DNA of 64,000 nt from Tanypteryx hageni (GCA_028673005.1 CM054115.1:4757501-4821500), one strand, 5' to 3'; positions 20,690 through 31,960 are shown, counted from the stretch's first letter. Program-made: numbers and translations. Notes: generated by a model from the sequence alone, not told the origin.

Positions 20690-20993
20690 ACTGATAAGGC
20701 ACCCGCACGGGAACGTCGGCGTCAGTTTGAGCTCGGCCGCCGGAGAGTCAACAACAACAACAACAACGACATCGTCCTTCCTCCTCGTCTAGAGAGAGAA
20801 AACGCGAGTGCGATATGCATAGGTGTGTGTGTGTGTGTGTGTGTATATATTACCTGTACGATTGATCATTCACCTGACGGTGTGTATAGGTGTATGGATT
20901 ACCTTTTCAATCAATCATTCATCTGTTCTGGATCTACCACCATCTCGGATTCCGTCCTTTTGTATACGTCATTTTTTGAATCACATGAATTCT
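20690..20993. other. Non-coding stretch with AAC and GT microsatellites
   Basis: Holds (AAC)n at 20749-20768 and (GT)n at 20823-20844. The reading frames through it are short and dominated by repeat translation. No gene or RNA seen. Confidence 0.5.
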
Positions 20994-21175
20994 GGTGACG
21001 TCACACAACAGTCAAGTGACTGAGTCATGTTACCGAGTCATGTGACTAGATCTCGTGATCAAGTCACGTGAACCCACACGTACACGTGATCAAGTCATGT
21101 GACCGTAAGTGACGTCACCGGAAGTCACGTAATTCAAAATGGCTGCAACAAAATGTCGGAATCCAAGATGGCGTG
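20994..21175. promoter_or_regulatory. Cluster of CRE and E-box palindromes with YY1-like sites
   Basis: GGTGACGTCAC (20994-21004) and GTGACGTCAC (21109-21118) are full CRE palindromes. CACGTG E-boxes occur at 21065-21070 and 21083-21088. GTGATCAAGTCAYGTGA occurs twice (about 21055 and 21086). AAAATGGCTGC (about 21136) and AAGATGGCG (about 21165) resemble YY1 sites near start points. This looks like a compact promoter or a transposon end rich in palindromes. No gene with a clear start follows. Confidence 0.4.
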
Positions 21176-21241
21176 TGCCAGGACGTACATTCTACATCTA
21201 CTCATTATTTCGAGATAATAAATTATATATATACATATATA

Positions 21242-21300
21242 CAGGGCCGGTGGAACGGGGTAGCAAAACAGGCAACTGTCTAGAGCGCCAGAGATTGAGC
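21242..21300 (+). mobile_element. hAT-type terminus remnant
   Basis: CAGGGCCGG (21242-21250), continuing with CAGGCAACTGTCTAGAGCGCC nearby, has the look of ZMYM/DUF4371-type hAT ends. A hAT transposase fragment lies 2 kb downstream on the minus strand (23370-24140). The opposite terminus was not found. Confidence 0.45.
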
Positions 21301-21816
21301 GGTGTCATGAAAGGCCAATGTTTTGATTTCACGGCAATGTAATAATCTGTGTGTGTCTATTATTTTATTAAGTTATGTATACTTCTCTTTCGTCTTATAT
21401 TGATTCATTTTGTTATATTTTTCACGTGCACTTGTGTTGTACATACAGTTATATTCAAAATGGTTTCAATTTATCTTCAATGCTGTGCACTACCCTAATC
21501 CTAAAATTATAGGAAGTTTAAACTAGCGGCCTGAGGAAGATTTGGAAAAGGTTCAAAGTAGACGGTGACCTCGCGGGGGTCAATCCCTTGGACCGTCATT
21601 AGCCCACGAAATACCTCAAGTCCTCGGCTGTGCGAACCCTTCCTCGACGCCCAGGCTCACCCTTCCCAGCGGTGTATTCTCTGACCGCAGCGTTGATTAA
21701 GCACGAATTAATCAAAACTTTTTAATACATTTCTGATGAGAATGCATCTCTGTTTAACACTGTACGTAGTTTCTCGACTATTCACGTCTTTTAAACGGCT
21801 TTCTACGGCAAATTTT
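21301..21816. other. No gene seen
   Basis: The left half is AT-rich, and a more GC-rich block (about 21530-21700) carries no tRNA, ORF or known repeat signature. It may be the inside of the hAT relic. Confidence 0.4.
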
Positions 21817-21981
21817 GACGGCCTCGGCAGAGGGGTGGCTAGCGCGTCTGGCTCCCATTGCTTGGGTCGCGGGTTCGAGTCCCGCCTTGGTCATGGTTGT
21901 ATGTGTCGTCCATTGTTACTGTTTCCATTGTAAAATGTCTGCCAGTGCTGTATGTGGAATTACTGAATAAATAAAAAAATG
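21817..21981 (+). repeat. tRNA-derived SINE
   Basis: The head has an A-box-like TGGCTAGCGCG (about 21836-21846) and a consensus B box GGTTCGAGTCC (21872-21882), spaced as in a tRNA promoter. An unrelated body follows, ending in AATAAATAAAAAAATG. The head does not fold into a complete cloverleaf with a clear anticodon arm, so it is a SINE rather than a tRNA gene. Its transcription would be by pol III and its mobility would depend on a LINE. Confidence 0.8.
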
Positions 21982-22645
21982 TACCAACCCAGTGGGTTTG
22001 TTTCCCGCGGTTTCTGCCACATTTAAACGTTCTTATATATCACGAGCTGCATACCAACTCAGCCCCGGGATGTTGTTGTTCGAAAATGCCGCATACTAGC
22101 TCAGTCCCGCGGTTGTTAGAGGCTCATACTTACTCAGCCCCCCGCACAGGAACTAGATTCAATGGACATAAAAAGTAATCGACAAGAGAAATTTATGTTT
22201 GTAAATAACAGCGTTGCTTTTTCGACCAGTTCAAATTTGGAACTTTTAGTTGGCATGGATATGATTTTCGTTGATGGCACATTTAAAAGTTGTCCAAAAT
22301 ATTTCTGCCGTCTTTTTACTGTCCACGGCATAATGGACGGCACTTATGTACCTTTGGTATTTTTCTTGTTTCCTAATAAAAGCGTTGAATTGTATATAGA
22401 GGCCTTTCAATATTTTGTCTCCAAATGCTTTGAACTCCTGTTAAATTTTTCACCAAGTATAGTGTACGTACGCGAATTTCGAAAAAGTTCCTTTTAGTAC
22501 AGACAGTCCTAAGTCTGCGAAAAATGTGAAGGAAAATTATGTTTAGTGGTGGGACTGAGTTAGTATGTCCTGAAAACCCTGGGACTGGGTTGGGATGTTT
22601 TTTTGACCGCCGGACTGAATTAGTGTTCACCGATATCACGAGGCG
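21982..22645. mobile_element. MULE-like element with multimeric inverted termini
   Basis: A short motif of the form CATACYAACTCAGTCCC is repeated on the left at about 21983, 22050, 22092 and 22124. In inverted orientation it lies on the right at about 22547, 22580 and 22612. The pair encloses a MULE transposase fragment (22162-22497). Arrays of short repeats making the inverted termini are known in several MULE/Phantom-type families. The copy is too short to be autonomous. Confidence 0.6.
22162..22497 (+). pseudogene. MULE transposase fragment
   Basis: About 110 codons in one frame with the block MIFVDGTFKSCPKYFCRLFT, then VHGIMDGTYVPLVFFLFPNKS. This is the first-Asp region of the MULE transposase domain (the D of VDGTF is at 22272-22274). 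The second Asp, the Glu and any zinc finger are absent; after FSPSIV the frame diverges and stops at 22495-22497. It is a truncated fragment inside the multimeric-terminus element. Confidence 0.75.
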
Positions 22646-23369
22646 ACATGACACCATTAGGTTCTCATTCCCACTACCATGAGTTTTAATTTCGTCCAGT
22701 AGCTACTGAGGCAGCAAGCGTTAAATAAATTCGTAGAACCACTGACGTATTTGGAAACGAAGTTGTTAAATTGTTCTTATAAATAAATTCCAAAACTTCG
22801 ATTTGACTCATAACTTGTTGCATAAAACATTGCTATTCATCACACAGTGCTATACCGTCAAAGTCACAATCATTTTCATTCTTATTATCTGCTAATTATA
22901 AATGTGTCATTACAATGTTTTAATGTTTCATTTTCATCCCACTCTTTTAATATATTTGTTTTGAATTATGTTAAATATTTCATTGTGTTCTTTTAACATT
23001 TGAAATCTTTCAGTGAGAGACGCTAAGGTCGTGTCTAGTATCGTGAAAAAAGGTTATTTTGAAATTTTTTGGGGTCATCAACTGGCTCGTCAGGTGTATC
23101 GTAATCAAACTTTCTTTTTTCCTTCTTTGTCGAACATCCGGAAAAAAGGATTAAACTCAACTATATCTGCCCCATTTTTTTGCTGAACTGATAATATTTT
23201 CAAAAGTCTCATCTGATCTATACTCTTAAAAGTGATATGTAACATTTTCAAGATGTCCAATAATTCTGTGTATATCAATATTATATTATATATTTTGTGT
23301 CTTGTATCATTTTACTGATTACATTAAATTTACTTAAAATATTGTACCAAATAATAACGGAACAAAGAA
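22646..23369. other. AT-rich stretch, nothing recognised
   Basis: Long A/T runs and no ORF over 60 codons with protein-like composition. It probably belongs to the decayed hAT element whose transposase lies to the right. Confidence 0.45.
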
Positions 23370-24140
23370 ATTCTAAAGAGAGAATTAGCATGTGCTCTTG
23401 ATTCCATATCCTCAGTTTCGTCTTCAGTTATATCTAACAAGGCGTGGTAAATTTCACCTATATGAGATTTTAATGGCTTAATTGCTTCTATACGACTTTT
23501 CCACCGTGTATTAGATTAAGGTTTAAGGCTCAAATTTTTCAGATTGTTTTTAATATCTTCCAACGCTTTGGTGAAGCTGAAAACTAATTGTTCCTGCAGG
23601 CACCCAAAAAATCAAGTTTGAAATGAACAATTTGCTGCATCGTTTACCACTAAGTTCAGAGTATGAGCTGAACGAGGGAATTTTTTTCAAGGAACTTTTG
23701 CTGAATACCATTATATTTACCGTGCATATTTACTCCGTTGTCATATCCTTGACCACGAAGATTGGAAATATCAAGATGTAATGTCTTAAAATGATTCAAT
23801 ATAAAGCCATCCAATCCCTGACCAGTGGTATCACTGAAGTGACAAAATCCCAGAAACTCTTCCCGAATTTCAACATTACATGCTTCTTTGTTATAACATA
23901 CAAATCTTATGATGACTGTAAACTGCTCAATATGACTTTTGTCTTGAGTTGTGTCCAAAATTAATGAGTAATACTTTACGTCCCTAACCATTTCCTAAAT
24001 ATTTTGTGTTATACCTTCCGAAATAATATTTATCATTTCATTCTGTATTTGATCCCCCAAATAATGCGCTACATTCTTTGAACTAGCATTTTGAATACGA
24101 CGTAAATGTTCCGCCATTACCGAATCGATCAAAGAATTAT
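23370..24140 (-). pseudogene. hAT transposase fragment (DUF4371/ZMYM type)
   Basis: Read on the minus strand, 23991-23656 gives VKYYSLILDTTQDKSHIEQFTVI, LRGQGYDNGVNMHGKYNG and FCHFSDTTGQGLDGF. These are the DUF4371 and RNase H-like core blocks of hAT transposases related to zinc finger MYM-type 1 proteins. Homology seems to continue upstream (about 24000-24110) and downstream (about 23390-23600, a WKSRIEAIKPL-like block) across stops and shifts. The catalytic core is incomplete. The only other hAT signal is the terminus at 21242. Confidence 0.75.
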
Positions 24141-25175
24141 ATAATTATATATAATTACGAATACGCAGCATAAAAAGGAAAATAAAGGCGCAGGGAAAAG
24201 GGGAGAGTACGTATGGTACGCCAAGGAGAAACAGTCGACATTGGTATCAATCGACAGAGAATTTTATAGCAATTACGAATACGCACCGTAAAAACGAAAA
24301 TAAATGGTGGGAAGAGAAAGGGGGAGGGCGTAATATACGCAAAGGAAACAGTCGACATTATTATAAAATCCACAAAGAATTTTATGACGATTACGAATAC
24401 GCAGCGTAAGAACGAAAATAAAGGCGGGGGTGTAAAGGAGGAGGGCGTAACGTACGACAAGGAAACACAGTCGACATTGGTATCAACCCACAGCGAATTT
24501 TATAATAATTACGAATACGCAGCGTAAAAACGAAAATAAAGGGGAGGAGGGAAACATATGAGGGTCTAAGATACACCATTGGTATCAATCGACAGGGAAT
24601 TTTTAACGATTACGAATAGGCAGCGTTAAAAACAAAAATAATGGAGGGAGGGAAAGGGGAAGGGCGTAATGTATGCGGAGGTTACACAGTCGACATTGCT
24701 ATCAATCGACAAATAATTTTAAAGCAATTACGAATTGACAGCGTAAAAACGAAAATAAATTGTGGGAGGGAAAAGGGTGAGGACGTAAGATACGAAGAGG
24801 AGACAGTCGACATTGGTGTCAATCGGAAGCGAATTTTATAAATACAAATACGCAGCGTAAAATCGAATATAAATGGGGGAGGGAAAATGGGGGAGAAAAG
24901 GGAGGGGGGGGGGAAAAGGGGGGGGAGGAAAAAGGGGAAGGAAAAAGGGGGGAGGAACAAGGTGGGAGGAAAAAGGGGGAGGAACAAGGGGGAGGAAATA
25001 GTGGGGAGGAAAATAGGGAGAGGAAAAAGCTGGGAGGAAAAAGGGGGGAGGAACAAGGGGGGAGGAAAAAGGGAAGGAATAGGGTACGCCAACGAAACAT
25101 AGTCGACATTGGTATCAATCGACGGAGAACTTTATAACAATTACAAATACGCAGCGTAAAAACCAAAATAAAATG
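24141..25175 (-). repeat. Diverged satellite array, inverted relative to the main array
   Basis: About eight units of roughly 110-130 bp contain ATTACGAATACGCAGCGTAA, AACGAAAATAAA, a purine-rich block, GCGTAA, and CAGTCGACATTGGTATCAAT. Each is the reverse complement of part of the 31-64 kb monomer. Units differ from each other far more than in the main array. The purine block of one unit is greatly expanded at about 24870-25080. Reading frames here are low-complexity translation and not genes. Confidence 0.85.
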
Positions 25176-25278
25176 GAATCAGGGACACCTAAAACGTGTA
25201 TTTCCATCAATATGTCGAAGCCGAATTTTTCACGATTACAATACACACTTTCTCAAAATACTACGTATATGAGAATGT

Positions 25279-26030
25279 AAAAAGGATTGGATGGCTAAAT
25301 TAACCAAACAAATAAAAACTTGATATAAAAATTACTGATTGTGAAATGTAATCTGACTAACTTAACATATAAAAATCGATAAGGAATAGAGTCCAATCAG
25401 AACTAAAAAAATCAAAAATAATTATTATAAGTACAGATTCTCTGATATTAATAAAGACATAAAAGGTAGGGCCAGAAATTAACAAAATAACTCTAACTTT
25501 AAATCTACAAATTCAGATTAAACTATTAATAAAATGCTAAATTTAGACAAATTTTCATATATTTTAGATTACTGTGATCGAAATAGATTTGAATACAAAA
25601 ATCGACGATAAGAAACAGAATCTTCATTTAATTTCTTTAAAAATGGTTCTTATCCGAAGATCGTGCGTCAATACTCCTAATTTAATTTTGCAAAAGAAAA
25701 CAAGTCAGCAAGTGTGAATGTGGTATATTTAAGATCTCTGTTATGGAAAATTCCATAGAGCGGTCAAACCAACCAACAGATTAAGGCTTTTATTAATAGT
25801 TCATGAATTTGTAGATTTGAATTTATAGTTATTCTGTTAATTTCTTTATTAATATCAGAGAATCTGGACTTATAATAATTATTTTTGATTTTTTTAGTTC
25901 TGATTGGACTCTATTCCTTATTGATCTTTATATGTCACGTTAGTCGGATTGCTTTTTCACTATCTGTAATTTTTATCTCAAGTTTTTATTTGTTCAATTA
26001 TTTTAACTATCATCCAATCCATTTTTTTTA

Positions 26031-26032
<2 letters not shown>
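25279..26032. mobile_element. Foldback element with arms of about 250 bp
   Basis: The sequence at 25279-25534 is imperfectly inverted at 25787-26032. For example, AAAAGGATTGGATG on the left matches CATCCAATCCATTTT on the right, and ATTCTCTGATATTAATAAAG matches CTTTATTAATATCAGAGAAT. The 250-bp spacer has no ORF. The structure is a MITE or foldback element, AT-rich and non-coding. Its outer right arm touches the (TAA)n tail of the minus-strand LINE. Target-site duplications were not resolved. Confidence 0.7.
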
Positions 26033-26063
<31 letters not shown>

Positions 26064-26359
26064 TATTAAACACAAACAGGAATATCCCAATTACCGGTGT
26101 TGTAATAAAATATTAAAATAATACAATAAAATATATAAATACAATAAAATACAAAACGCATATACCTAAGCAGTCATACACACATTAGCGTTCAATACAT
26201 ATAAATAAGTAACTCGTAACATTATAATTCACTTGCGCTCGTCATAGTTATACTTTTTTCTATTTTTCTTTTAAATACAAGACGTGAGTCATTAAAAATA
26301 TCCATATTATTGCACTTTCGACTTTCAACATTGAAGAGCCGAACAATTCTAGGTATTAT

Positions 26360-27773
26360 TCAGTCTCTGTAAATATTTACTCTCGAATATGGTTCATAAA
26401 GGAGTGGGGTGTGGCGAGACCTACGCCGCGGGACATTTAAGCCCACTAGTGAGACTAATGCATTACAGTCAATATTGCTGTTAAGAAGGTTTCGGAGAAA
26501 CACCATGTCCATGACCTTTCTCCTATCACTCAGTGACATTAGATTAAAGTTTTCACAGAGGAAATGATAGTTCTCTTTACTGTAGGTCATCTTCTCCTTG
26601 TAGCAGAGCCACCGGATAAAACGTCTTTGCACTTTTTCAACGGCGTCTATATTAACCTGCTTTGCAGGATTCCATATCACACTCGCATACTCCAGCACTG
26701 GTCGAACAAGTGTACAGAAAGTGTTCACAACAGTTGGGAGAGAAAATTTTTCAACAGAGTTTCGTTTAATGAAACCTAACAATCTAAATGCCGTGGAACA
26801 AATGAATCTGACATGGTCACTGAAATTGAGTTTAGTGTCCAATATAACTCCGAGATCAGTCACCGTTTGCACTCGTTCCAAGGTAAGGCCGTTGATTTTA
26901 TAAAAATATAGATAAATTTTTTTCTTCAAAGAAAATGAAATGACTTTTCATTTTTATATATTGGGAAATAATTTCCATCTTTGGCACCATTTAAAAAATA
27001 TGTCTATATCATTTTGTAGACGAACACAATCTTCTAATCGGCCAATGCTATTATAAGTTTTAATATCCTCGGCGTATAATAGTGTTTTACATATGAGGGA
27101 TACTGGTAGATCATTAATAAATACATAAACAGGAATGGACCAAGAATAGATCCCTGAGGAACACCAGAGGTGACCTCATTTATGGATGAAGCATAGCCAT
27201 CGACAACTACTTTTTGCATACGGTTGTGTAAGTAAGAGCATAGAATTTCAAATAAAGCTCCACTAATTCCAAAAGCCCGGAGCTTACATAGGAGAAAACC
27301 ATGATCAACACTGTCAAATGCCTTTTCGAAATCTATGTAAATTACATCAGTTTGATCTCTTTCATTAATACTAGAAGATACATGGTTAACTAAAACTGAT
27401 AAATTTGAAGTAGTGGAGCGATTTGGAAAAAATCCATGCTGAGATTCAGAAAAGTAGGCCTTACAATGTTCCATGAGTTTCATATACAGGAGTTTTCGAA
27501 GATTTTTGAGAATGTAGGCAACAAAGAAATAGGCCTGTAATTTTTTACATCTGTCTTACTGTCACATTTATGTATAGGTGTTATAATTGCCTGCTTCCAT
27601 CTCGTAGGAAAAGATTGATAATTCAAAATTTGATTGAAAAGAAGAAGCAGAGGGCCAGAAATTTCATTAGCACAGGATTTTATAATAAATACCGGTACAG
27701 CGTCGGACCCAGGTGATGCATCACATTTAAGGTTCTTTATGACTTTGTAAACCTCACTTTTATTTAAATGCAA
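26360..27773 (-). pseudogene. LINE reverse transcriptase with altered catalytic box
   Basis: Minus-strand readings: 27773-27480 (CDASPGSDAVP, YRPISLLPTFSKIFE), 27483-27034 (ESQHGFFPNRSTTSNL, YIDFEKAFDSVDH with the motif A Asp at 27331-27333, TSGVPQGSILGPFLF), then 26929-26360 (LGVILDTKLNFSDHV, RPVLEYASVIWNP). After FLF the frame shifts. In the corrected phase the catalytic box at 27065-27076 reads YAED instead of the usual xADD, a Glu for the first Asp. Overlapping ends at 27480-27483 mark another break. Confidence 0.75.
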
Positions 27774-27836
27774 ATCAGATAGGATATCGTTCCAGGATGG
27801 AAGAGAATCATAGCTATAGGAAGCTTGGACTGTTTT

Positions 27837-29115
27837 TTAAAAAACAGAGGAGAAGAATTCAGCAAATAAATTACAAGCACTTAGAGAGTCAGTCGCTTCT
27901 ATATTATCATAGTAGACTAAGGATGATATTCGTCTACTACCTCTTTTTTGCCGCATGAGGCGCCAAAAGAGCTTCGGGTTTCCTTTAAGAGAGAAGTCGA
28001 TTTCGTTAAGATAAGAATGATACTTAGATATTTGCAAATTTTTGAAAGCTGTACGATGAATTGTGAATTCCACATAGTCACTAGGTAATTTTGTTCTTTT
28101 CCATTTTTTAAATGCTCTTATTTTTGTTTTAAGTAGTGAAATAAGTTTACAATCATACCACACGGAGAATTTAAGAGGATTAACCTTCAGAAGAGGAACA
28201 CGATCTGAAATACAACTTTCAAAAAAGGTGTAAAATAGGTCACAACATTCGTCCATAGAGGAAGTGGCTTCAATAAGTTTCCATGGGCAGTGTACGAGGA
28301 GCTCTTTAAATGCATTAAGGTCCATTCTCTTCCAGTTATATCTAACATTATGCGTTTTATTCACTCTAGAAACAGTGTCTAACTGAAGTTCGCAGACAAG
28401 AGGGAATGTGGTCTGATGGTATTTTTTACACTCCCACTACTTTAGAAACAGAACTTAAGAGTGAACTGGATATTCCCTTCTACACAAACGCAAGATCAAG
28501 AAATTTGTCCATATAAGTTGGGAAACTGATTATTTGTCTCAAGTTAAATTCATTTAACCACTCAAGAATTGTATTAAAATGTGAACCATTGAAATCACTA
28601 AAAGGATGGAGGGAAGACCTATCCGCAGAGAATGTCCACGAAACGTCAGAAAGGTTGAAATCTCCAAGCAGGATAAGCGAGTCTCTTCCAGTAAGGTCAG
28701 CTTGCATTGCCTCAAGCGATGAATGGAGGGCCTCTAAGTCGGTAGGGGACACGGGGGGAGGGAGGTAGGCCACAGCAATGAGTAATTTGGCTCGGGAAAG
28801 GGTTTGCAAACGTAGCTCGGCGACAACTATTTCTCAGGAAGTTTCAAGGTAACTTCACCTATGAGAAGAAATGTTTGAGGAGACGGCAGTTAACGTTCCA
28901 TCACCCCTCTTATTCTCTCGTCCTGCAACACTGTTTCTATCTCTTCGATAGACGTTAAAATCGTCACTCAACACCTCACCTTGTAACACGGTTGGATTCA
29001 CCCGAGTCTCCGTTGCACAAATCACATCAACACCTTGATATGGAGCATCAGATAATGCAAGATTAAAGTCTGTTAGCTTCTTTCCAGCAATAGACCTTGT
29101 GTTCTGGTAGAAAAT
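27837..29115 (-). pseudogene. LINE endonuclease and linker region
   Basis: Minus-strand readings include ICATETRVNP and FNVYRRDRNS (about 29035-28930), then IAVAYLPPPV and LILLGDFNLSDVSW (28809-28480), the AP-endonuclease signature motifs. The next reading (28364-27837) is the helical linker before the RT. Frame breaks lie near 28830 and between 28480 and 28364. The endonuclease would nick target DNA for priming. This copy is inactive. Confidence 0.7.
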
Positions 29116-29120
29116 GCTTC

Positions 29121-29560
29121 ATTTATGAGGACCCGGGTTGAGTTCGATATCACCACAAACACACAAGCACGAAAGAATAATATAAACTACATGCGATGTA
29201 ACTTAACATGGAAAAGTCTACTATAGTCGCCATTTCTGCCACACTGTATATCACTAGTCACGAACGTAAGAGTTGAAAGTTTCCATTTTGTGACAACCAT
29301 AGTGTCTTCTGCAATGGGAGATATAACTAAAACTTCGATATCGGTCCCCTGCGTAACTGTGGATGCACACGCAAGGGATAGAAACAGTTTTACTAAGAAA
29401 AAATAGAGAAAAATACGGAGCACATGCACGCTACGTATTCTTCCGGCCGTCATCTTTGGTTGGTTTTGGTTTGAGATGATAAGATTCTATAGTTGATAAT
29501 GCATAGATTTTCTTAAGCCTCTTATTTACATTTGTTAGGATCATTTTCATTTAAGAGATA
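29121..29560. other. Unassigned stretch with one 88-codon minus-strand frame
   Basis: The minus-strand frame 29453-29187 starts MTAGRIRSVHVLRIFLYFFL and has a hydrophobic leader followed by about 60 polar residues. It lies just upstream of the LINE endonuclease. It may be LINE 5' sequence rather than a secreted host protein. No domain is recognised. Confidence 0.3.
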
Positions 29561-31060
29561 TTCACAATTAAACGATTCGATTATGGCTTTGACTTTGAAA
29601 TTGTCAGGTTAAATTATTTTTGGTTAGTTAAATATCTGTCACAATATTTTAGATTCAAGCCTATGATTTTATGGTGGGGTATTTTAGAGTGTATTATTAG
29701 TGCTTCAGAAATAGAAATTAGTCCTTTGTAGTAGATATGGTCAATGCATGAGCTAATTACTTGAGATCTATTTCTTCTCTGGTGTATACTTTAATCATTT
29801 CTGCAAATCCATGGTAGGAAGTATATCTCTGTATTTAGTGTTGTTTGCATCTTATGCCTTTATATTTATATTAATATCACCTATGATAACAATTTCCTAT
29901 TTTTGAGTTACATATAATCAAATCTGGTTCATTAATACATAATAATTTGCTGAAGTAGGGGGCCTATAAACTCCTAAAAGAAATAATCTCCAATTAGCCT
30001 TCATCAACAAACGTATCTTAGATTCAAAGTTAATAATGGCTGTCATTTTCGATGAAGGTGAAATCATTTCTAGCATAAAAAATTAGCCCAACACCTCTAT
30101 TATTTATTCTCAGTTTTGTATACCTGACAAATCCTTCCATACGCTATATATCCTCTTCATTCATAATAATATTGACTTCAGTCAGAACAATCAAAGCTAT
30201 ACTTATTTTCCGTGAAAGGTGAGAGAAAATGATTGAAATTCTTCCCAGTTCTTCTTAATGGACATAACTTTTAGATGAAACATAGAAAAAACATTATTAA
30301 GGGTATACTATTATCATTAATTATAGATTCTTGTATGTTATAGTTAATTTTTTGTTGTAATCGTTTCCAAATCTTCCATTGTAAATTTAGTTGAAAATTA
30401 GTAAGGAATAATTATATGCTGGTATAGATTTTGTTTAGATCTTCAGTATTGATTTTAAGCTGTCATTCATTTTCGTCCTTAATAACATAAGTGAAACCAT
30501 TTTTCATCCAAACGAAGTAATATCTGACATGATTACATAGTTCACTGTTTTTTCAGAACATCTACATACTATTTGGTTAAGGCCTCATTTACATAAAATC
30601 TGCTATCATTTATATTACTCAAAATATCGTCATCTCTTAATGGTTTTCGGTTATTGCAAAAAAATCTTTTATTTTCTTTGAAACGAAACTTACCACGATT
30701 TTACTTTTGTTATCTGCTCGGCGATTTTTAACTACGTACACATCACCAACATAATTTTCGCTAAAAAATTCTATTTCTAACTTATTAACATTTCATTAAC
30801 TATACCATTAATATTTCTCTCTTTCAGATCCTCGTCTATGGACACAATATCTAATGTTTTATCTAAGAAATCAAGATCTAATCTATTCCTCTTGTTTTCT
30901 AAATTGATAATAGTGTAATGTTTTCAGGTAGTTCATCTCTTAGTTACACTTGAGTAAGATTAAGATCATCAATGTTTTATTGTAACTATTCAATGATTTC
31001 AGTAATATATCGTATTTCTATATTATAAAGTTTATAGTTAGCCATATATCATTTAGGTCC
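29561..31060 (-). mobile_element. Very old LINE fragment, minus strand
   Basis: Translating the minus strand across stops gives endonuclease-like blocks: IVLTEVNI (about 30185), LLGVYRPP (about 29960) and VIIGDINI (about 29890). Upstream, near 31020-30600, are ORF1-like phrases such as NKRFFCNNRKPL. No frame is open for more than about 40 codons. The order fits a LINE ORF1 end followed by an ORF2 start, 5' to 3' on the minus strand. It is the most degraded element in the window. Confidence 0.45.
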
Positions 31061-31204
31061 TTCCGTGAATCGAAATGATCTGTTGGCCAGAGACTTACTC
31101 ACGACCTGTTTATCTTTTTCACGGCAGCCGGGGAATCCACAACTTTCTTTTACTATTGATAAGATCCATCTAAAAATCGCCTACGTGAGCCCAGAAAAGT
31201 TAAA

Positions 31205-31960
31205 GTGCAGGTAATTTTCCTTGGCGTACATTACGCCCTCCCCCCTATTCGCTACCAACTCCTATCCCAAGATTATTTTCGTTTTTACGCTTCGTATTCG
31301 TAATCGTTACAAAGTTTTTGGCGATTGATACCAATGTCGAATGTGTTTCCTCGGCGTACATTAGGCCATCCCCCTGTTCCCTCCTCCCCCTTCATTTCGT
31401 ATTCACGCCACGTAATCGAAATCGTTAAAAAATACTCTGTCGATTGATATCAATGTCAACTATGTTCCCTCAGCGTACCTTATCCCCTCCCCCCCTTTGC
31501 GTACCTTACGCCCTCAACCATATCCCTCCTCGCCCTCGTTATTTTCATTTTTATATTGCATATTCATAATCTTTATAAAATTCTCTGTCGATTTATTCCA
31601 ATGTCGACTGTTTCCATTGCGTACCTTAAGCCCTCCTTCATTTCCCTCCTCCCCCTCTTTATTTTTGTTTTTACGCTGCAAATTTGTAATCGATATAGAA
31701 TACTCAGTCGATAGATACTAATATCGAAAGTTTATTTGCGTACTTTACACTCTCCCCCATTTCTTTCATCCCCTCTTAATTTTCGTTTTATATATTGATA
31801 TTCGTAATCGTTATAGAATGTTCTGTCGATCGATACCAATGCCGACTGTTTCCTTTGCGTACCATTCGCCCTCACATTTTTCCCTCCTCCCCGTCATTAT
31901 TTTCGTTTTTATGTTGCAATTTCGTAAACGTTATAAAATTCTGTGTCGATTGATATCAAT
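31205..31960 (+). repeat. Diverged border monomers of the 120-bp satellite
   Basis: About six units of 110-130 bp share the monomer plan (GCGTAC, CCCTCCCCC, TTTCGTTTTTACGC, CGATTGATACCAATG). They vary strongly in sequence and length, and several read TTACGCCCTC where the core array reads TTAGGCCCTC. The same older form is seen in the inverted array at 24.1-25.2 kb. Confidence 0.85.

Larger units (their letters stand above)
26033..29120 (-). mobile_element. CR1/I-type LINE, minus strand, with (TAA)n tail
   Basis: The minus-strand order from high to low coordinate is endonuclease (about 29115-28480), linker (28364-27837), RT (27773-27034), RT thumb and C-terminal domain (26929-26360), 3' UTR, then (TAA)n at 26037-26070. 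A simple-repeat 3' tail is common in I- and CR1-group LINEs. Stops and frameshifts split the single long ORF into at least five parts. Clade assignment is by motif look only. A further minus-strand frame at 29453-29187 may be 5' sequence of the element. Confidence 0.75.

Noticed and set aside
21821..21893. A functional tRNA gene
   Set aside because: The A and B boxes are good, but a full cloverleaf and anticodon arm cannot be drawn, and an unrelated body with an A-rich tail follows. It is a SINE.
24682..25166. Proline/phenylalanine-rich or Gly/Lys-rich proteins
   Set aside because: They are translations of the expanded purine tract in the relic satellite.
29187..29453. A secreted host protein on the minus strand
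   Set aside because: It is short, lacks a domain and lies at the 5' side of a LINE. The leader-like hydrophobic start alone is not enough.
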